The position numbers and the translations under genes were made by a program. Shown here piece by piece: positions 8,513-15,904 of a stretch of 34,779 nt of DNA. The notes beneath the pieces are model-generated. The model saw only the letters and a list, made by a program, of their open reading frames with translations, had not been told where the DNA came from and did not search any database. The stretch is from an uncultured Clostridia bacterium (GTDB lineage: Bacteria > Bacillota > Clostridia > Oscillospirales > Acutalibacteraceae), in assembly GCA_946182865.1 (NCBI GenBank), contig CAMHAV010000012.1:1-34779 (forward strand), given 5' to 3'. Position 1 is the stretch's first letter; every line of letters begins with the position of its first letter.

Positions 8513-8599
8513 GAAAGACAAACACGATAAAATCGCGACAGGTGTTTCTATCATCACAACGTCGAAGTAACCCATCACTGCAATGCATATCTGTCTTTC
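8513..8599 (-). ncRNA. Y RNA 2: same Ro-type stem, no tRNA-like module
   Basis: On the minus strand, GAAAGACAGATATG (8599-8586) pairs with CGTGTTTGTCTTTC (8526-8513) in 14 bp with three G-U pairs. The internal loop CATTGCA/GATTTTAT nearly matches those of RNAs 1 and 3. An upper 9-bp helix GTGATGGGT (8578-8570) with ACCTGTCGC (8543-8535) follows, then TTACTTCGAC as in its neighbours. The terminal loop is only 26 bases and has no T arm, D arm or acceptor stem. It looks like a minimal Y RNA of about 87 nt. It lacks its own promoter and T-run, so it is probably cut from a longer transcript. Confidence 0.65.
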
Positions 8600-8603
8600 T
8601 GCC

Positions 8604-8745
8604 AAAAAAAGGAAGCGGAGAAAATCAACATCGGTATTTTTCTATCCCATGTGTTACCGCTACACCACCGTCTCAACGACGGGTTGGATTCGAACCAACG
8701 ATTTAGGGTCCCTGATCGAAGTAACCGATATCTGCACTGCCGCTT
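8604..8745 (-). ncRNA. Y RNA 1 (YrlA-like) with permuted tRNA-like module
   Basis: On the minus strand, AAGCGG (8745-8740) pairs with CCGCTT (8618-8613). The internal loop is CAGTGCA/GATTTTCT, then GATATCGGT (8732-8724) pairs with ACCGATGTT (8635-8627). The tRNA-like part has a T arm GTTGG-TTCGAAT-CCAAC (8699-8683). Next is a 5-bp acceptor-like stem CCGTC/GACGG with loop GTTGA. After UG comes a D arm GTGT-AGCGGTA-ACAC. Its T and D arm sequences differ from RNA 3 while the stem ends match, so the two tRNA mimics are distinct. A T7 run at 8610-8604 follows and may end or pause transcription. Confidence 0.85.
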
Positions 8746-8764
8746 GCCTTTGTTTTCTATGTTT

Positions 8765-8793
8765 ATTTTATCCTATGCACATGGATTTGTCAA
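8765..8793 (-). promoter_or_regulatory. promoter of the Y RNA-Ro60 unit
   Basis: On the minus strand, TTGACA (8793-8788), a 17-base spacer and TAAAAT (8770-8765). The start would be near 8758, a few bases before Y RNA 1. No equally good promoter is seen between the RNAs or before the Ro60 gene, which suggests one transcript that is then processed. Confidence 0.8.
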
Positions 8794-8865
8794 TATTCCT
8801 TTGGCATTCTTTATATTTTCTTAAGGTTTGTTTGGAATTTTATTGCGGTATTTCACAAAGCCGTG

Positions 8866-8894
8866 TTGCAAAATCCTTTTCCATATGGTAAAAT
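8866..8894 (+). promoter_or_regulatory. promoter of the CotH operon
   Basis: TTGCAA (8866-8871), 17 bases, TAAAAT (8889-8894) with a TGG extended -10. It diverges from the Y RNA promoter. It implies a start near 8901 and so excludes CotH translation starts upstream of that point. Confidence 0.75.
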
Positions 8895-8985
8895 GAATAA
8901 AAAGACGGACAACACAAGGAACGCCATACCGTTCCAGGCAGGAACGGCGGCGATCTGTCAGATACAGAACGGAGTGAGCAAATAT

Positions 8986-11553
8986 ATGGCAAATCTCATC
9001 GCGGCGGCAGGCTGGCTGCTTGTTTTTTCGGCACTCGTTTCGGTCACTGTCACCACCGCATCTCCCTCAACGGAACCGTCCGACCAGCCGGCGGTTTCCC
9101 TGCCGGGGAAACTGCTCATCTGGGCAGTGGGAATTGGCGGCAACGCGCTGCTTTTCCCTTTGCTGCACTATTTATTTTTTAACACATGGCATTTTTTCGA
9201 TACGGTGCAGGCCGTGGCGGCACAAACCATCACCTATCAAAAGCTGTATTTCGCCGTGGCGGTGCTGGCGTTGTGGATTCTATGCGCGCTCCTGCTCGGC
9301 GCTTCCGTGGCGGCCTTCTTCCGCTCCCGCAGCGAAACCGACGACACGCCACCGTCTCCGGCTGTCCGCTGCCGCAAAAAACGAATCCTGCTGCTGGACG
9401 GCAGTTGTCTGGCGCTGGCGCTGATCGCGTCGTTTTATTTCTGTTACAGCGGCGTGCGTCAGCTCAGAATCAATGAAATCGCCAGCGAAAAGGTGAGCGG
9501 ACTTCCCGAACAGGGCTATGTCGAATTGCGCAGCGAGGGGCTTCTGCCCTGTCAGGTGGAGGGACTGTATCTGAGCGGCGACGGGCATCATCTCAAACAA
9601 TACCAAATTCCCGCTTTCACCGTCGCGCCCGGCGAGGTGCTTCTCATTCCCGTGGACAAGGACGTGGTTTCTCTCAGTAAATCGGGGGGCGACGTTCTCA
9701 TCTTATCCGACGGCTTCGGAAATATCATCGACAAAGTGACCGTCAAAGACGCACGGCAGGAGGGCTACGCCTACGGCTGGAGCGTCTCCGATCAGAAATG
9801 GTGCTATATGCCCCCCTCTCCCGGCGAAGCCAACAGCCTGTCCGACATCGTTCTCAAAAAGCCTGCCTTTTCCCATGAACCGGGCTATTACAAGGATGCG
9901 TTTGACGTGACGATCACCGCTGATTTTCTCAAACAGGGCGGGGAGATCCGCTACACCACCGACGGCAGCAAGCCCACCCCCGACTCCCCGCTCTATACGG
10001 GCGCGATTCATGTGTATGACCGCAGCAGTGAGCCGAATCGCTGGCGCTCGGTCAAAAACGTGGTGTACGACTGGCAAAACGCGGAGATCGACACCACGCC
10101 CGTGGCCAAAGCCTTCGTCCTGCGCGCCGTCGCTATCGACGCAAACGGCACGCAAAGCGCCGAGGCGGTCGCGTCTTACTTTGTGGGAGAAGCCTTTAAC
10201 CGCGACCGCGCCGTGGTTTCGGTGGTAGCGGACGAGGACGACCTCTTTGGCGAAGACGGCATCTATACCACCGGCAAGACCTACGACGCGTGGTATCTCG
10301 GCGGTCAGAAAGGCGACCGCCCCACCGCCAATTTTGACGTTCACGGAACGGAACGACCCGCCAACATGGAATTTTTCAGGGACGGCAAAACCCTGTATTT
10401 CGGGCAGCGCGCCGGCCTGCGCATCCAGGGCGGCTCCACCCGCTGGCTCCCCCTCAAACGGTTTTCCCTCTTTGCCCGAAAAGGCTACGCGGGCAGCAAT
10501 ACCTTTGACAAGGAAATCTTTGAGGGCAAATCCACCCATTCGGTGACGCTGCGAACGGGATTTGAAAACGCGTTCAGCATGATCTGCGTACCCGACAGGG
10601 ATGTGGCGGTGCAGCTGAGTATTCCCGTGACGGTCTATCTCAACGGGGAATATTGGTACGACACCTATATGCAGGAAAAATACAACAACACCTTCTTCCG
10701 CCAGACCTACGGCATACGCGACGCGGAATTTTACAAAACCGGTATTACCGACGAAATCAAGGATTACCTCACCAGTCACGATCTCGCCATTCAGAATCAC
10801 TATGAGGCATTCGGGCAAATGGTGGATATCCAGAGCTACATCGACTACATCTGCACCAATGTCTATCTCGCCAACACCGACTATTCGGAATACGGCAATG
10901 CAGGCATCTGGCGCACCACCTACAAGGAAAACGATTCCTACGGCGACGGACGCTGGCGCTGGTGCCTCTATGACATGGATTTGCAGACCGCCGGATGCCG
11001 TCAGAACTACGGGATGACCGACATCACCGACGCGCAGCTCGATTCTTTCAACATCGTCTGCGACTGGGATCCGCCCGTCAACGAACGCCTGATTTATAAG
11101 AGTCTCAAAGCCAACCCCGATTTTTGCAAGCAGTTTGTGCTGTCCTTCATGGATATCGTCAACACCGATTTCACCGTGGAACGCATGACCGAACTGCTGG
11201 AGGAATGGGGCGAGGACATCAGCTTCCACGAATATTTCTTCCGCGACCGCGCCCGGAACATGGAGGTCTTTCTGGCGAAGGAATTCGGGCTGAAAGGCAA
11301 GGTGCAACCCCTCACCGTCACGGTGGACGACCCGGACGGCGGCACGGTCACCGTCAACACCTGCCGGCCTGACCTCAGCGGCGGCACATGGACAGGCCGC
11401 TATTTCACCGATTATCCCGTCACCGTCACCGCCGCTCCCCACCCCGGCTACGTTTTCAAGGGCTGGACGGGCGACAGTGACGCGGCCGACGAAACCGTTG
11501 AAATCAATGTCAATGGAGGTGCTGCTCTTCATGCGGTATTTGAAAAAGAATAA
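8986..11553 (+). CDS. CotH kinase-like membrane protein with lamin-tail domain
   Basis: An 855-residue protein. Four membrane helices (~1-25, 41-65, 82-106, 125-146) precede an outside region: a lamin-tail-like domain (~155-265), a chitobiase C-terminal-like repeat (RYTTDGSKPTPDSPLYTG), the CotH core (~400-770) and an InlB-type repeat (GYVFKGWTGD). The core shows MQEKYNNTFF near 562 and DMD at 663-665, the site of the CotH kinase metal-binding Asp. CotH proteins phosphorylate protein substrates in spore coats, but here the gene heads a surface operon. ATG 8986 is chosen because it has GGAGTGAG upstream and lies after the promoter. The role is inferred. Confidence 0.85.
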   Translation: MANLIAAAGWLLVFSALVSVTVTTASPSTEPSDQPAVSLPGKLLIWAVGIGGNALLFPLLHYLFFNTWHFFDTVQAVAAQTITYQKLYFAVAVLALWILCALLLGASVAAFFRSRSETDDTPPSPAVRCRKKRILLLDGSCLALALIASFYFCYSGVRQLRINEIASEKVSGLPEQGYVELRSEGLLPCQVEGLYLSGDGHHLKQYQIPAFTVAPGEVLLIPVDKDVVSLSKSGGDVLILSDGFGNIIDKVTVKDARQEGYAYGWSVSDQKWCYMPPSPGEANSLSDIVLKKPAFSHEPGYYKDAFDVTITADFLKQGGEIRYTTDGSKPTPDSPLYTGAIHVYDRSSEPNRWRSVKNVVYDWQNAEIDTTPVAKAFVLRAVAIDANGTQSAEAVASYFVGEAFNRDRAVVSVVADEDDLFGEDGIYTTGKTYDAWYLGGQKGDRPTANFDVHGTERPANMEFFRDGKTLYFGQRAGLRIQGGSTRWLPLKRFSLFARKGYAGSNTFDKEIFEGKSTHSVTLRTGFENAFSMICVPDRDVAVQLSIPVTVYLNGEYWYDTYMQEKYNNTFFRQTYGIRDAEFYKTGITDEIKDYLTSHDLAIQNHYEAFGQMVDIQSYIDYICTNVYLANTDYSEYGNAGIWRTTYKENDSYGDGRWRWCLYDMDLQTAGCRQNYGMTDITDAQLDSFNIVCDWDPPVNERLIYKSLKANPDFCKQFVLSFMDIVNTDFTVERMTELLEEWGEDISFHEYFFRDRARNMEVFLAKEFGLKGKVQPLTVTVDDPDGGTVTVNTCRPDLSGGTWTGRYFTDYPVTVTAAPHPGYVFKGWTGDSDAADETVEINVNGGAALHAVFEKE

Positions 11554-12379
11554 AGTGCTGGGCATATTGCTTGTCCTGTTGCTGTCGGGCATGCTGACCG
11601 CCTGTCAATCACCCGACAGTACAAACGCCGACGGATCAGCGGTCAGACCGCTCTACTCCCTGACACGGGAGGACAGCCGCACACAGCCCCGTTCGCCCAC
11701 GGACATCTCGCTCGGCGACGTCCGCGAGGAACTGCTCATTACCGACGCGGGAGATTATGTGCTGTCCGGCAGACTGTCGGGCGGCGTTCATGTCAACGCC
11801 GAAGATCAGGTGGTGCATCTGTTCCTGAACGGCGTCGAAATCAAGGCCGTCAAAGGCCCCGCCATTTATGTGGAATCCGCCGGAAAGGTGATCGTCACGG
11901 TCTGCGCCGGAACCGAAAACGAACTCAGCGACGGCGGTTCGCACGCCACCAAGGACACCGACGCGTGCCTCTTCAGCATGAATGACCTGACTGTCAACGG
12001 AACGGGACAGCTCAAAATTTCCGGCTTCTACAAGGATGCGGTTCACACCAAAGACCATCTGAAAATCGCCGACGTCCAACTGACGGTGCAGTCCAAGAGC
12101 GACGGGCTGCATGGCAACGACGGCATTCTTATTACAGGCGCCAAGGTGGCTGTCGAATCGGAATCCAGCGGCATCAGAACTACCAAGTCCGGCAAGGCCA
12201 AAAAGGGAAACGTGGAAATCACCGATTCGGAACTTTCGGTCATCGCGGGAGAATACGGCATTTGCTCCGAGAGAAACGTGTACATGGCGGGAAGCAGCGC
12301 CTTTGTCAAGGGCATTCTGGAAAACATCCATGCCGAGGGCGAAATCAACATAGAAGAAGGGTGCCTGCGCAATGAATAG
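11531..12379 (+). CDS. lipoprotein with DUF4353 (Cthe_2159-like) beta-helix domain
   Basis: A 282-residue lipoprotein. The signal peptide ends in the lipobox LTAC, so the mature protein is lipid-anchored. Residues ~65-275 form repeated short beta strands (VHLFLNGVEI, LTVNGTGQL, GNDGILITGA), typical of the DUF4353 right-handed beta-helix. The founding member binds acidic polysaccharide and calcium. ATG 11531 follows GGAGGT at 11515-11520 and overlaps the CotH stop by 23 bases. It also overlaps the VTC gene by 8 bases, so the three are translationally linked. Confidence 0.85.
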   Translation: MRYLKKNKVLGILLVLLLSGMLTACQSPDSTNADGSAVRPLYSLTREDSRTQPRSPTDISLGDVREELLITDAGDYVLSGRLSGGVHVNAEDQVVHLFLNGVEIKAVKGPAIYVESAGKVIVTVCAGTENELSDGGSHATKDTDACLFSMNDLTVNGTGQLKISGFYKDAVHTKDHLKIADVQLTVQSKSDGLHGNDGILITGAKVAVESESSGIRTTKSGKAKKGNVEITDSELSVIAGEYGICSERNVYMAGSSAFVKGILENIHAEGEINIEEGCLRNE

Positions 12380-13055
12380 TTACCGACACGAATACAAATA
12401 CGTCATTGACGCGGCGCAGCGGCAGATTTTGCTCATACGAGCTTCGGGACTCATGCCGCGGGATAGGCACGCGGGAGCCGACGGCGGGTATCTCATCCGC
12501 AGCCTGTATTTTGACGACGACCGCGACACCTGTTTCTATGAAAACGAATCCGGCACCGACCCCCGCTCCAAATTCCGCATCCGCTACTACAACGACGACG
12601 CGGCCGCGCTCCGTCTCGAAAAGAAAAGCAAGCGGCACGGCATGACCCGCAAGGAATCCTGCCCCCTGACGCAAGACGAGGCAAACATACTGACAGAGGG
12701 CGGCATTGTTCCGGTGGAAAGCGACATGCCCGACGACAAGAAAAGACTGCTGCTCGAATTGCAGCGCAGGCTGCTCAAGCCCAAGGTGATTGTCACCTAC
12801 CGCCGCATTCCCTTTGTCTGCACGGCAGGCAATGTCCGCGTTACCTTTGACGAGGGCATTACCTCCTCCGACGAAACAAGCCGTTTTCTGACGCACGACT
12901 ACCGACAGCGCCCTGTCATGCCTCTGGGGCAGAGCATTCTGGAAGTCAAATGGGACGACCTGCTTCCCCTGTACATCAAGGGCATGATGCAGCTCGACAC
13001 ACTGCAATGGAGCGCGTTTTCCAAATATTACACCTGCCGACGCATTCATTTATAA
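12372..13055 (+). CDS. VTC domain protein, polyphosphate polymerase-like
   Basis: A 227-residue cytoplasmic protein of the VTC (CYTH-like tunnel fold) family. Tunnel-lining basic residues are visible: K9 in RHEYKY, R69 and R71 in KFRIRYY, K84 and K85 in LRLEKK, and E191/K193 in ILEVKW. In yeast Vtc4 equivalents bind ATP and metal and extend polyphosphate. It lacks the SPX domain and membrane part of Vtc4. The downstream DUF4956 membrane protein may supply a membrane site. Bacterial VTC proteins paired with CotH are widespread, but their product is not established as far as I know. Confidence 0.88.
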   Translation: MNSYRHEYKYVIDAAQRQILLIRASGLMPRDRHAGADGGYLIRSLYFDDDRDTCFYENESGTDPRSKFRIRYYNDDAAALRLEKKSKRHGMTRKESCPLTQDEANILTEGGIVPVESDMPDDKKRLLLELQRRLLKPKVIVTYRRIPFVCTAGNVRVTFDEGITSSDETSRFLTHDYRQRPVMPLGQSILEVKWDDLLPLYIKGMMQLDTLQWSAFSKYYTCRRIHL

Positions 13056-13088
13056 TTTCATTTTCACATTTACAGGAGGTTTTTCTCA

Positions 13089-13760
13089 ATGGGACTCACA
13101 GACATTTTGAAGAAGGCATTTATGGAAGGCTACGCCGCGAGCAATATCACCATCGGCACGGTGCTGATCTGCATGGTCTGCACTGTCGCGATTGCCATTT
13201 ACATCTACGCAATTTACAAAATCGTCAACCGCAAGTCGTTCTACAACAAAGGCTTTAATCTCTCGCTGGTCATTATCGCGGTCATCACATCCGCCATCAT
13301 CCTCACCATCCAGTCGAATATCGTCGTATCGCTCGGCATGGTGGGCGCGCTCTCCATCGTCCGTTTCCGCACCGCCATCAAGGATCCCACTGATCTGGCG
13401 TTCCTCTTCTGGTCGATCAGCGTGGGCATTATCTGCGGCGCAGGCTTTGCCATGATCGCGGTCATCGCTTCGCTCTTTATCACGGTGCTCATTGTGATGT
13501 TCTCTTCGTCCGCCAAAGCGGCCAGTACGCTGGTGCTGGTGGTCAACGCCGATTCCCACCGCCGCGAGGAAGACATCATGAAGATCGTCAGGGAGCACTG
13601 CAAATATTATCGCACCCGCGCCCGCAACGTCTCCAAAAACGGCATGAATCTGGCCATCGAGGTCAAGACCGGCAAGCAGTCGGAGCTGATCGACAGCCTG
13701 ATGGCGCAGGAATTTGTCTCCGACGCCTCCCTCGTGGAAAACGACAGCGAGATCGTGTAA
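13089..13760 (+). CDS. DUF4956 membrane protein
   Basis: A 223-residue protein. Four or so helices lie in residues ~18-145, with the conserved family block SLGMVGALSIVRFRTAIKDPTDLAFLFW between the second and third. A soluble C-terminal domain (~148-223) has ferredoxin-like alternation (LVLVVNADSHRREEDI...). The family almost always sits beside VTC domain genes and is thought to work with them at the membrane. AGGAGG at 13075-13080 gives a good start 8 bases later. It closes the CotH operon before a strong terminator. Confidence 0.9.
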   Translation: MGLTDILKKAFMEGYAASNITIGTVLICMVCTVAIAIYIYAIYKIVNRKSFYNKGFNLSLVIIAVITSAIILTIQSNIVVSLGMVGALSIVRFRTAIKDPTDLAFLFWSISVGIICGAGFAMIAVIASLFITVLIVMFSSSAKAASTLVLVVNADSHRREEDIMKIVREHCKYYRTRARNVSKNGMNLAIEVKTGKQSELIDSLMAQEFVSDASLVENDSEIV

Positions 13761-13772
13761 TTGTTTTTCGCA

Positions 13773-13822
13773 AAAACCGCCCTTTGATTTGGGAACAGCA
13801 TCCGAAGTCAAAGGGCGGTTTT
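13773..13822 (+). terminator. rho-independent terminator after the CotH operon
   Basis: AAAACCGCCCTTTGA (13773-13787) pairs perfectly with TCAAAGGGCGGTTTT (13808-13822), followed by GATTTTTCTTGTTTTTTT. Confidence 0.92.
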
Positions 13823-14091
13823 GATTTTTCTTGTTTTTTTCAATCGAAGGGTATGCACGGTGGTGTGCGAGGAGGGCTACTCAACAAATGGGCAGCCTCC
13901 GACTCGATTTTTCCCCATTTGGAACAAGGGTAATCTTGATAGGAAACCATTCGGCTGAATGCCGCGTCGCATTCACGGCTAATTCTCGCTTCGCTTTTTC
14001 TTCTTTTTCCTATTACTTTACAATCGCTTATATGAGGTACTGGTTTTTATTATTACTATTCCAAGCGCATAGCGTTTCCTTCATTATTCTC
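13823..14091. other. gene-free stretch between converging operons, with overlapping hairpins
   Basis: No convincing gene is seen. Two overlapping hairpins are present. CGAG-GAGGGCT pairs with AGCCTC-CGACTCG (13868-13906) and is followed by ATTTTT, a second plus-strand terminator candidate. CAAATGGG (13885-13892) pairs with CCCATTTG (13914-13921) and excludes the first. At 13965-14012 lies the sequence resembling bases 1-50. A long plus-strand open frame runs on through folP here but is antisense to it. No clear folP terminator is seen on the minus strand. Confidence 0.4.
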
Positions 14092-14949
14092 TTAGCGAGT
14101 CTTTTTCCCAGGCGAGCGCACGATCGCGTCCGCTACCTGCGCCGCCTGTACGGCTTCGGGAACATCATGCACGCGGAGGATGTGCGCGCCGCCGAGGAGG
14201 CAGGCGGTGTGATAGGCGACGGTGCCGCTGACGCGCTGCTCCGCGGGCGGATTGCCGCAGGACATGCCGATCACGCGCTTGCGGGAAGCGGCGGCGAGCA
14301 TGGGGTAGCCCTCCATGCACTGCTGCTCGAACGAAGCGGCGATTTGCAGGTTTTGCTCATAACTTTTGCCGAATCCCACGCCGGGGTCGAAGCAGAGATT
14401 CCGTGCGGGAATGCCGTCCGCCACGCATACATTGGACATGACGAGGTAGAAGCGGCGCAGCGCCTGACAGACATCCGCGTCCTCTTTGAGCTGGGAGCTG
14501 TGCATGACCACGCAGCCGGTCTGAAACTGCGCGGCGACGCAGCGCATGGAATAATTGCGGAACCCGCTCACGTCATTGAGAATCTGAACGCCCATCGCGG
14601 CGGCTTTGCCTGCCACTTCCGGAAAATAGGTGTCCACCGACAGCACCGCATGGAAGTCGCGGCTCCCCGTCAGCTCGGAAAGCACGGGCTGAATGCGTTG
14701 CCATTCTTCGTCGGGAGAGATGGGGGTATGTCCCGGACGGGTGGACTGCCCGCCGATGTCGATGATGTCCGCGCCCTGCGCTGCCATTTCATAGGCGCGT
14801 GCAACGGCGGCGTCCACATGGGCGTACTTTCCCCCGTCGGAGAAAGAGTCGGGGGTGACGTTGAGAATCCCCATGATGTAGGTGCGGTCGAGCGTGAGCA
14901 CCTTGCCGCCGCCGATGTGCCATTCCACAATCGGTCTGGGGGCGATCAT
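14092..14949 (-). CDS. folP: dihydropteroate synthase
   Basis: A 285-residue TIM-barrel enzyme that joins 4-aminobenzoate to the pterin diphosphate, the step blocked by sulfonamides. It has the N-terminal signature [13 protein letters not shown] (residues 28-40), GGQSTRPG (66-73), [15 protein letters not shown] and the C-terminal SRKR. Length is normal. The start overlaps the folE stop as ATGA, so the two folate genes are coupled. No folB, folK or folC is next to it, so the remaining steps must be encoded elsewhere. Confidence 0.95.
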   Translation of the reverse strand: MIAPRPIVEWHIGGGKVLTLDRTYIMGILNVTPDSFSDGGKYAHVDAAVARAYEMAAQGADIIDIGGQSTRPGHTPISPDEEWQRIQPVLSELTGSRDFHAVLSVDTYFPEVAGKAAAMGVQILNDVSGFRNYSMRCVAAQFQTGCVVMHSSQLKEDADVCQALRRFYLVMSNVCVADGIPARNLCFDPGVGFGKSYEQNLQIAASFEQQCMEGYPMLAAASRKRVIGMSCGNPPAEQRVSGTVAYHTACLLGGAHILRVHDVPEAVQAAQVADAIVRSPGKKTR

Positions 14950-15518
14950 CGTTTGCCTCCCGTGAGCAGGGTCATGACCTCGTTGCGCGTTCTGGCGTCG
15001 CTGCGGACGATGCCGCGCAGGGCGCTGGTCTGGGTGCTGCTGCCGGCGGCTCTCGCGCCGCGCATGGTCATGCAGAGATGCTCCGCCTCGATGACCACCG
15101 CCACGCCCATGGGGTCAAGATGCTGATAGAGAAAATCCGCGATCTGGGAGGTCAGACGTTCCTGCACCTGCGGACGGCGCGCAAAGCAATCCACGATGCG
15201 GGCGAATTTGGACAGCCCGATGATCTTGCCGTCCTTGGGAATATAGGCGATGTGGCACTTCCCGATGAAGGGAAGCAGGTGATGTTCGCACATGGAGTAC
15301 AGCGGAATGTCGCGCACGATGACCACCTCGCCGTTTTTGTCGTCCTCATTGAAAATTTTCAGATGGCGTTCGGGGGCGTCGTGCAGCCCGCTGAAAACCT
15401 CTTCGTACATTCTGGCAACGCGTTCGGGGGTTTCGAGCAGGCCCTCGCGCTGTGTATCTTCGCCCACGGCCTCTAAGATTTCCTTGACGGCGTTGACGAT
15501 TCTTTCATGATCTACCAT
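14946..15518 (-). CDS. folE: GTP cyclohydrolase I
   Basis: A 190-residue enzyme that turns GTP into dihydroneopterin triphosphate, the first step of folate synthesis. Zinc ligands are C77 and H80 in CEHHLLPF and C149 in EHLCMTMRG. The loop [20 protein letters not shown] (101-120) is the family core. ATG 15518 has AAAGGAG 8-9 bases upstream and gives the usual length; the frame further upstream runs through the promoter. It heads the folE-folP pair. Confidence 0.96.
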   Translation of the reverse strand: MVDHERIVNAVKEILEAVGEDTQREGLLETPERVARMYEEVFSGLHDAPERHLKIFNEDDKNGEVVIVRDIPLYSMCEHHLLPFIGKCHIAYIPKDGKIIGLSKFARIVDCFARRPQVQERLTSQIADFLYQHLDPMGVAVVIEAEHLCMTMRGARAAGSSTQTSALRGIVRSDARTRNEVMTLLTGGKR

Positions 15519-15555
15519 GTGATCGGCTCCTTTGCGTGGAATAGTGAACAGTTTT

Positions 15556-15584
15556 ATTGTACCATATGCCGCCGGTTTTTTCAA
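15556..15584 (-). promoter_or_regulatory. folE-folP promoter
   Basis: Minus strand TTGAAA (15584-15579), 17 bases, TACAAT (15561-15556) with TGG extended -10. The start would be near 15549, about 31 bases before the folE ATG. Confidence 0.8.
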
Positions 15585-15600
15585 TGGTTTTATGACAGAC

Positions 15601-15635
15601 AAAAAAGCCGCCCTGCATGGCGGTGCGGGGCGGCT
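15601..15635 (-). terminator. minus-strand terminator upstream of folE
   Basis: On the minus strand AGCCGCCCCGCA (15635-15624) pairs with TGCAGGGCGGCT (15617-15606), 12 bp with one G-U, around a 6-base loop, followed by TTTTT. It ends transcripts coming from the degV side, including any antisense RNA to the small peptide gene. Confidence 0.85.
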
Positions 15636-15647
15636 GGAAAATGGGTC

Positions 15648-15676
15648 TTGCATTGGCGTGAAAAATATGGTAATAT
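15648..15676 (+). promoter_or_regulatory. promoter of the small membrane peptide gene
   Basis: TTGCAT (15648-15653), 17 bases, TAATAT (15671-15676) with TGG extended -10. The start would be near 15683, giving a leader of about 60 bases with a GGAAC/GTTCC hairpin (15691-15710). Confidence 0.65.
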
Positions 15677-15744
15677 ACAAGTAAGTAAAAGGAACGGCGG
15701 CGGTTGTTCCGGCATTCCCTTTGGAGAAAGGGGGTGTATGCTCT

Positions 15745-15825
15745 ATGATTGAAACTTGCTACGTATTAGCTGTGGTCATTCTGATTGCGGCGGTGAAAGA
15801 TTTAATCCGAGAGATAAGGAAATAA
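15745..15825 (+). CDS. 26-residue single-helix membrane peptide, possible type I toxin
   Basis: A short gene. Residues 1-4 are MIET, residues 5-17 are a hydrophobic helix ([13 protein letters not shown]) and the tail is charged (KDLIREIRK). This is the layout of Fst/TxpA-like membrane toxins, though I cannot match it to a named family. GAAAGGGGGTG (15726-15736) is a strong ribosome site, the promoter is good and the stop lies inside a terminator stem, so it is very likely expressed. An overlapping ATG at 15738 opens only a four-codon frame. A converging promoter would make antisense RNA across it. Confidence 0.6.
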   Translation: MIETCYVLAVVILIAAVKDLIREIRK

Positions 15826-15855
15826 CCGCCCTGGCTCGCAATAGGGCGGTTATTT
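15820..15855. terminator. bidirectional terminator at the end of the peptide gene
   Basis: AAATAACCGCCCT (15820-15832) pairs perfectly with AGGGCGGTTATTT (15843-15855), 13 bp with a 10-base loop. Short T-rich flanks occur on both strands, so it could end the peptide mRNA and the opposing antisense RNA. Confidence 0.75.
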
Positions 15856-15904
15856 ATCAAATAACAAAAACCTAACGCGGAACAGCCAAAGCCGTTCCTT
15901 TTAC
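15820..15904 (-). ncRNA. candidate antisense RNA converging on the peptide gene
   Basis: Inferred from a strong minus-strand promoter (15939-15911), with a start near 15904 and no gene downstream on that strand until folE. The RNA begins with a hairpin GGAACGGC-TTTG-GCTGTTCC (15898-15879) and would stop at 15820 or run on to the terminator at 15601. Either form is complementary to the 3' end or the whole of the peptide mRNA. Confidence 0.4.

Noticed and set aside
8328-8588. Longer N terminus for the Ro60 protein
   Set aside because: The extension is translated Y RNA sequence. ATG 8327 follows GAGGAGGG and gives the normal Rsr start.
8583-8891. A 102-codon plus-strand frame
   Set aside because: It lies across Y RNA 1 and both divergent promoters, has no ribosome site, and its protein is only the complement of RNA gene sequence.
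8863-8985. Longer N terminus for the CotH protein
   Set aside because: It would start inside or before the promoter (8866-8894). ATG 8986 has a ribosome site and opens directly into the first membrane helix.
9703-11592. A 629-codon minus-strand frame opposite CotH
   Set aside because: It is a shadow of the CotH gene with a valine/glycine/histidine-rich composition and no recognisable domain; the plus frame has clear CotH features.
13831-15126. A 431-codon plus-strand frame
   Set aside because: It is antisense to folP and folE, both of which carry all family motifs on the minus strand; high GC keeps the opposite frame open.
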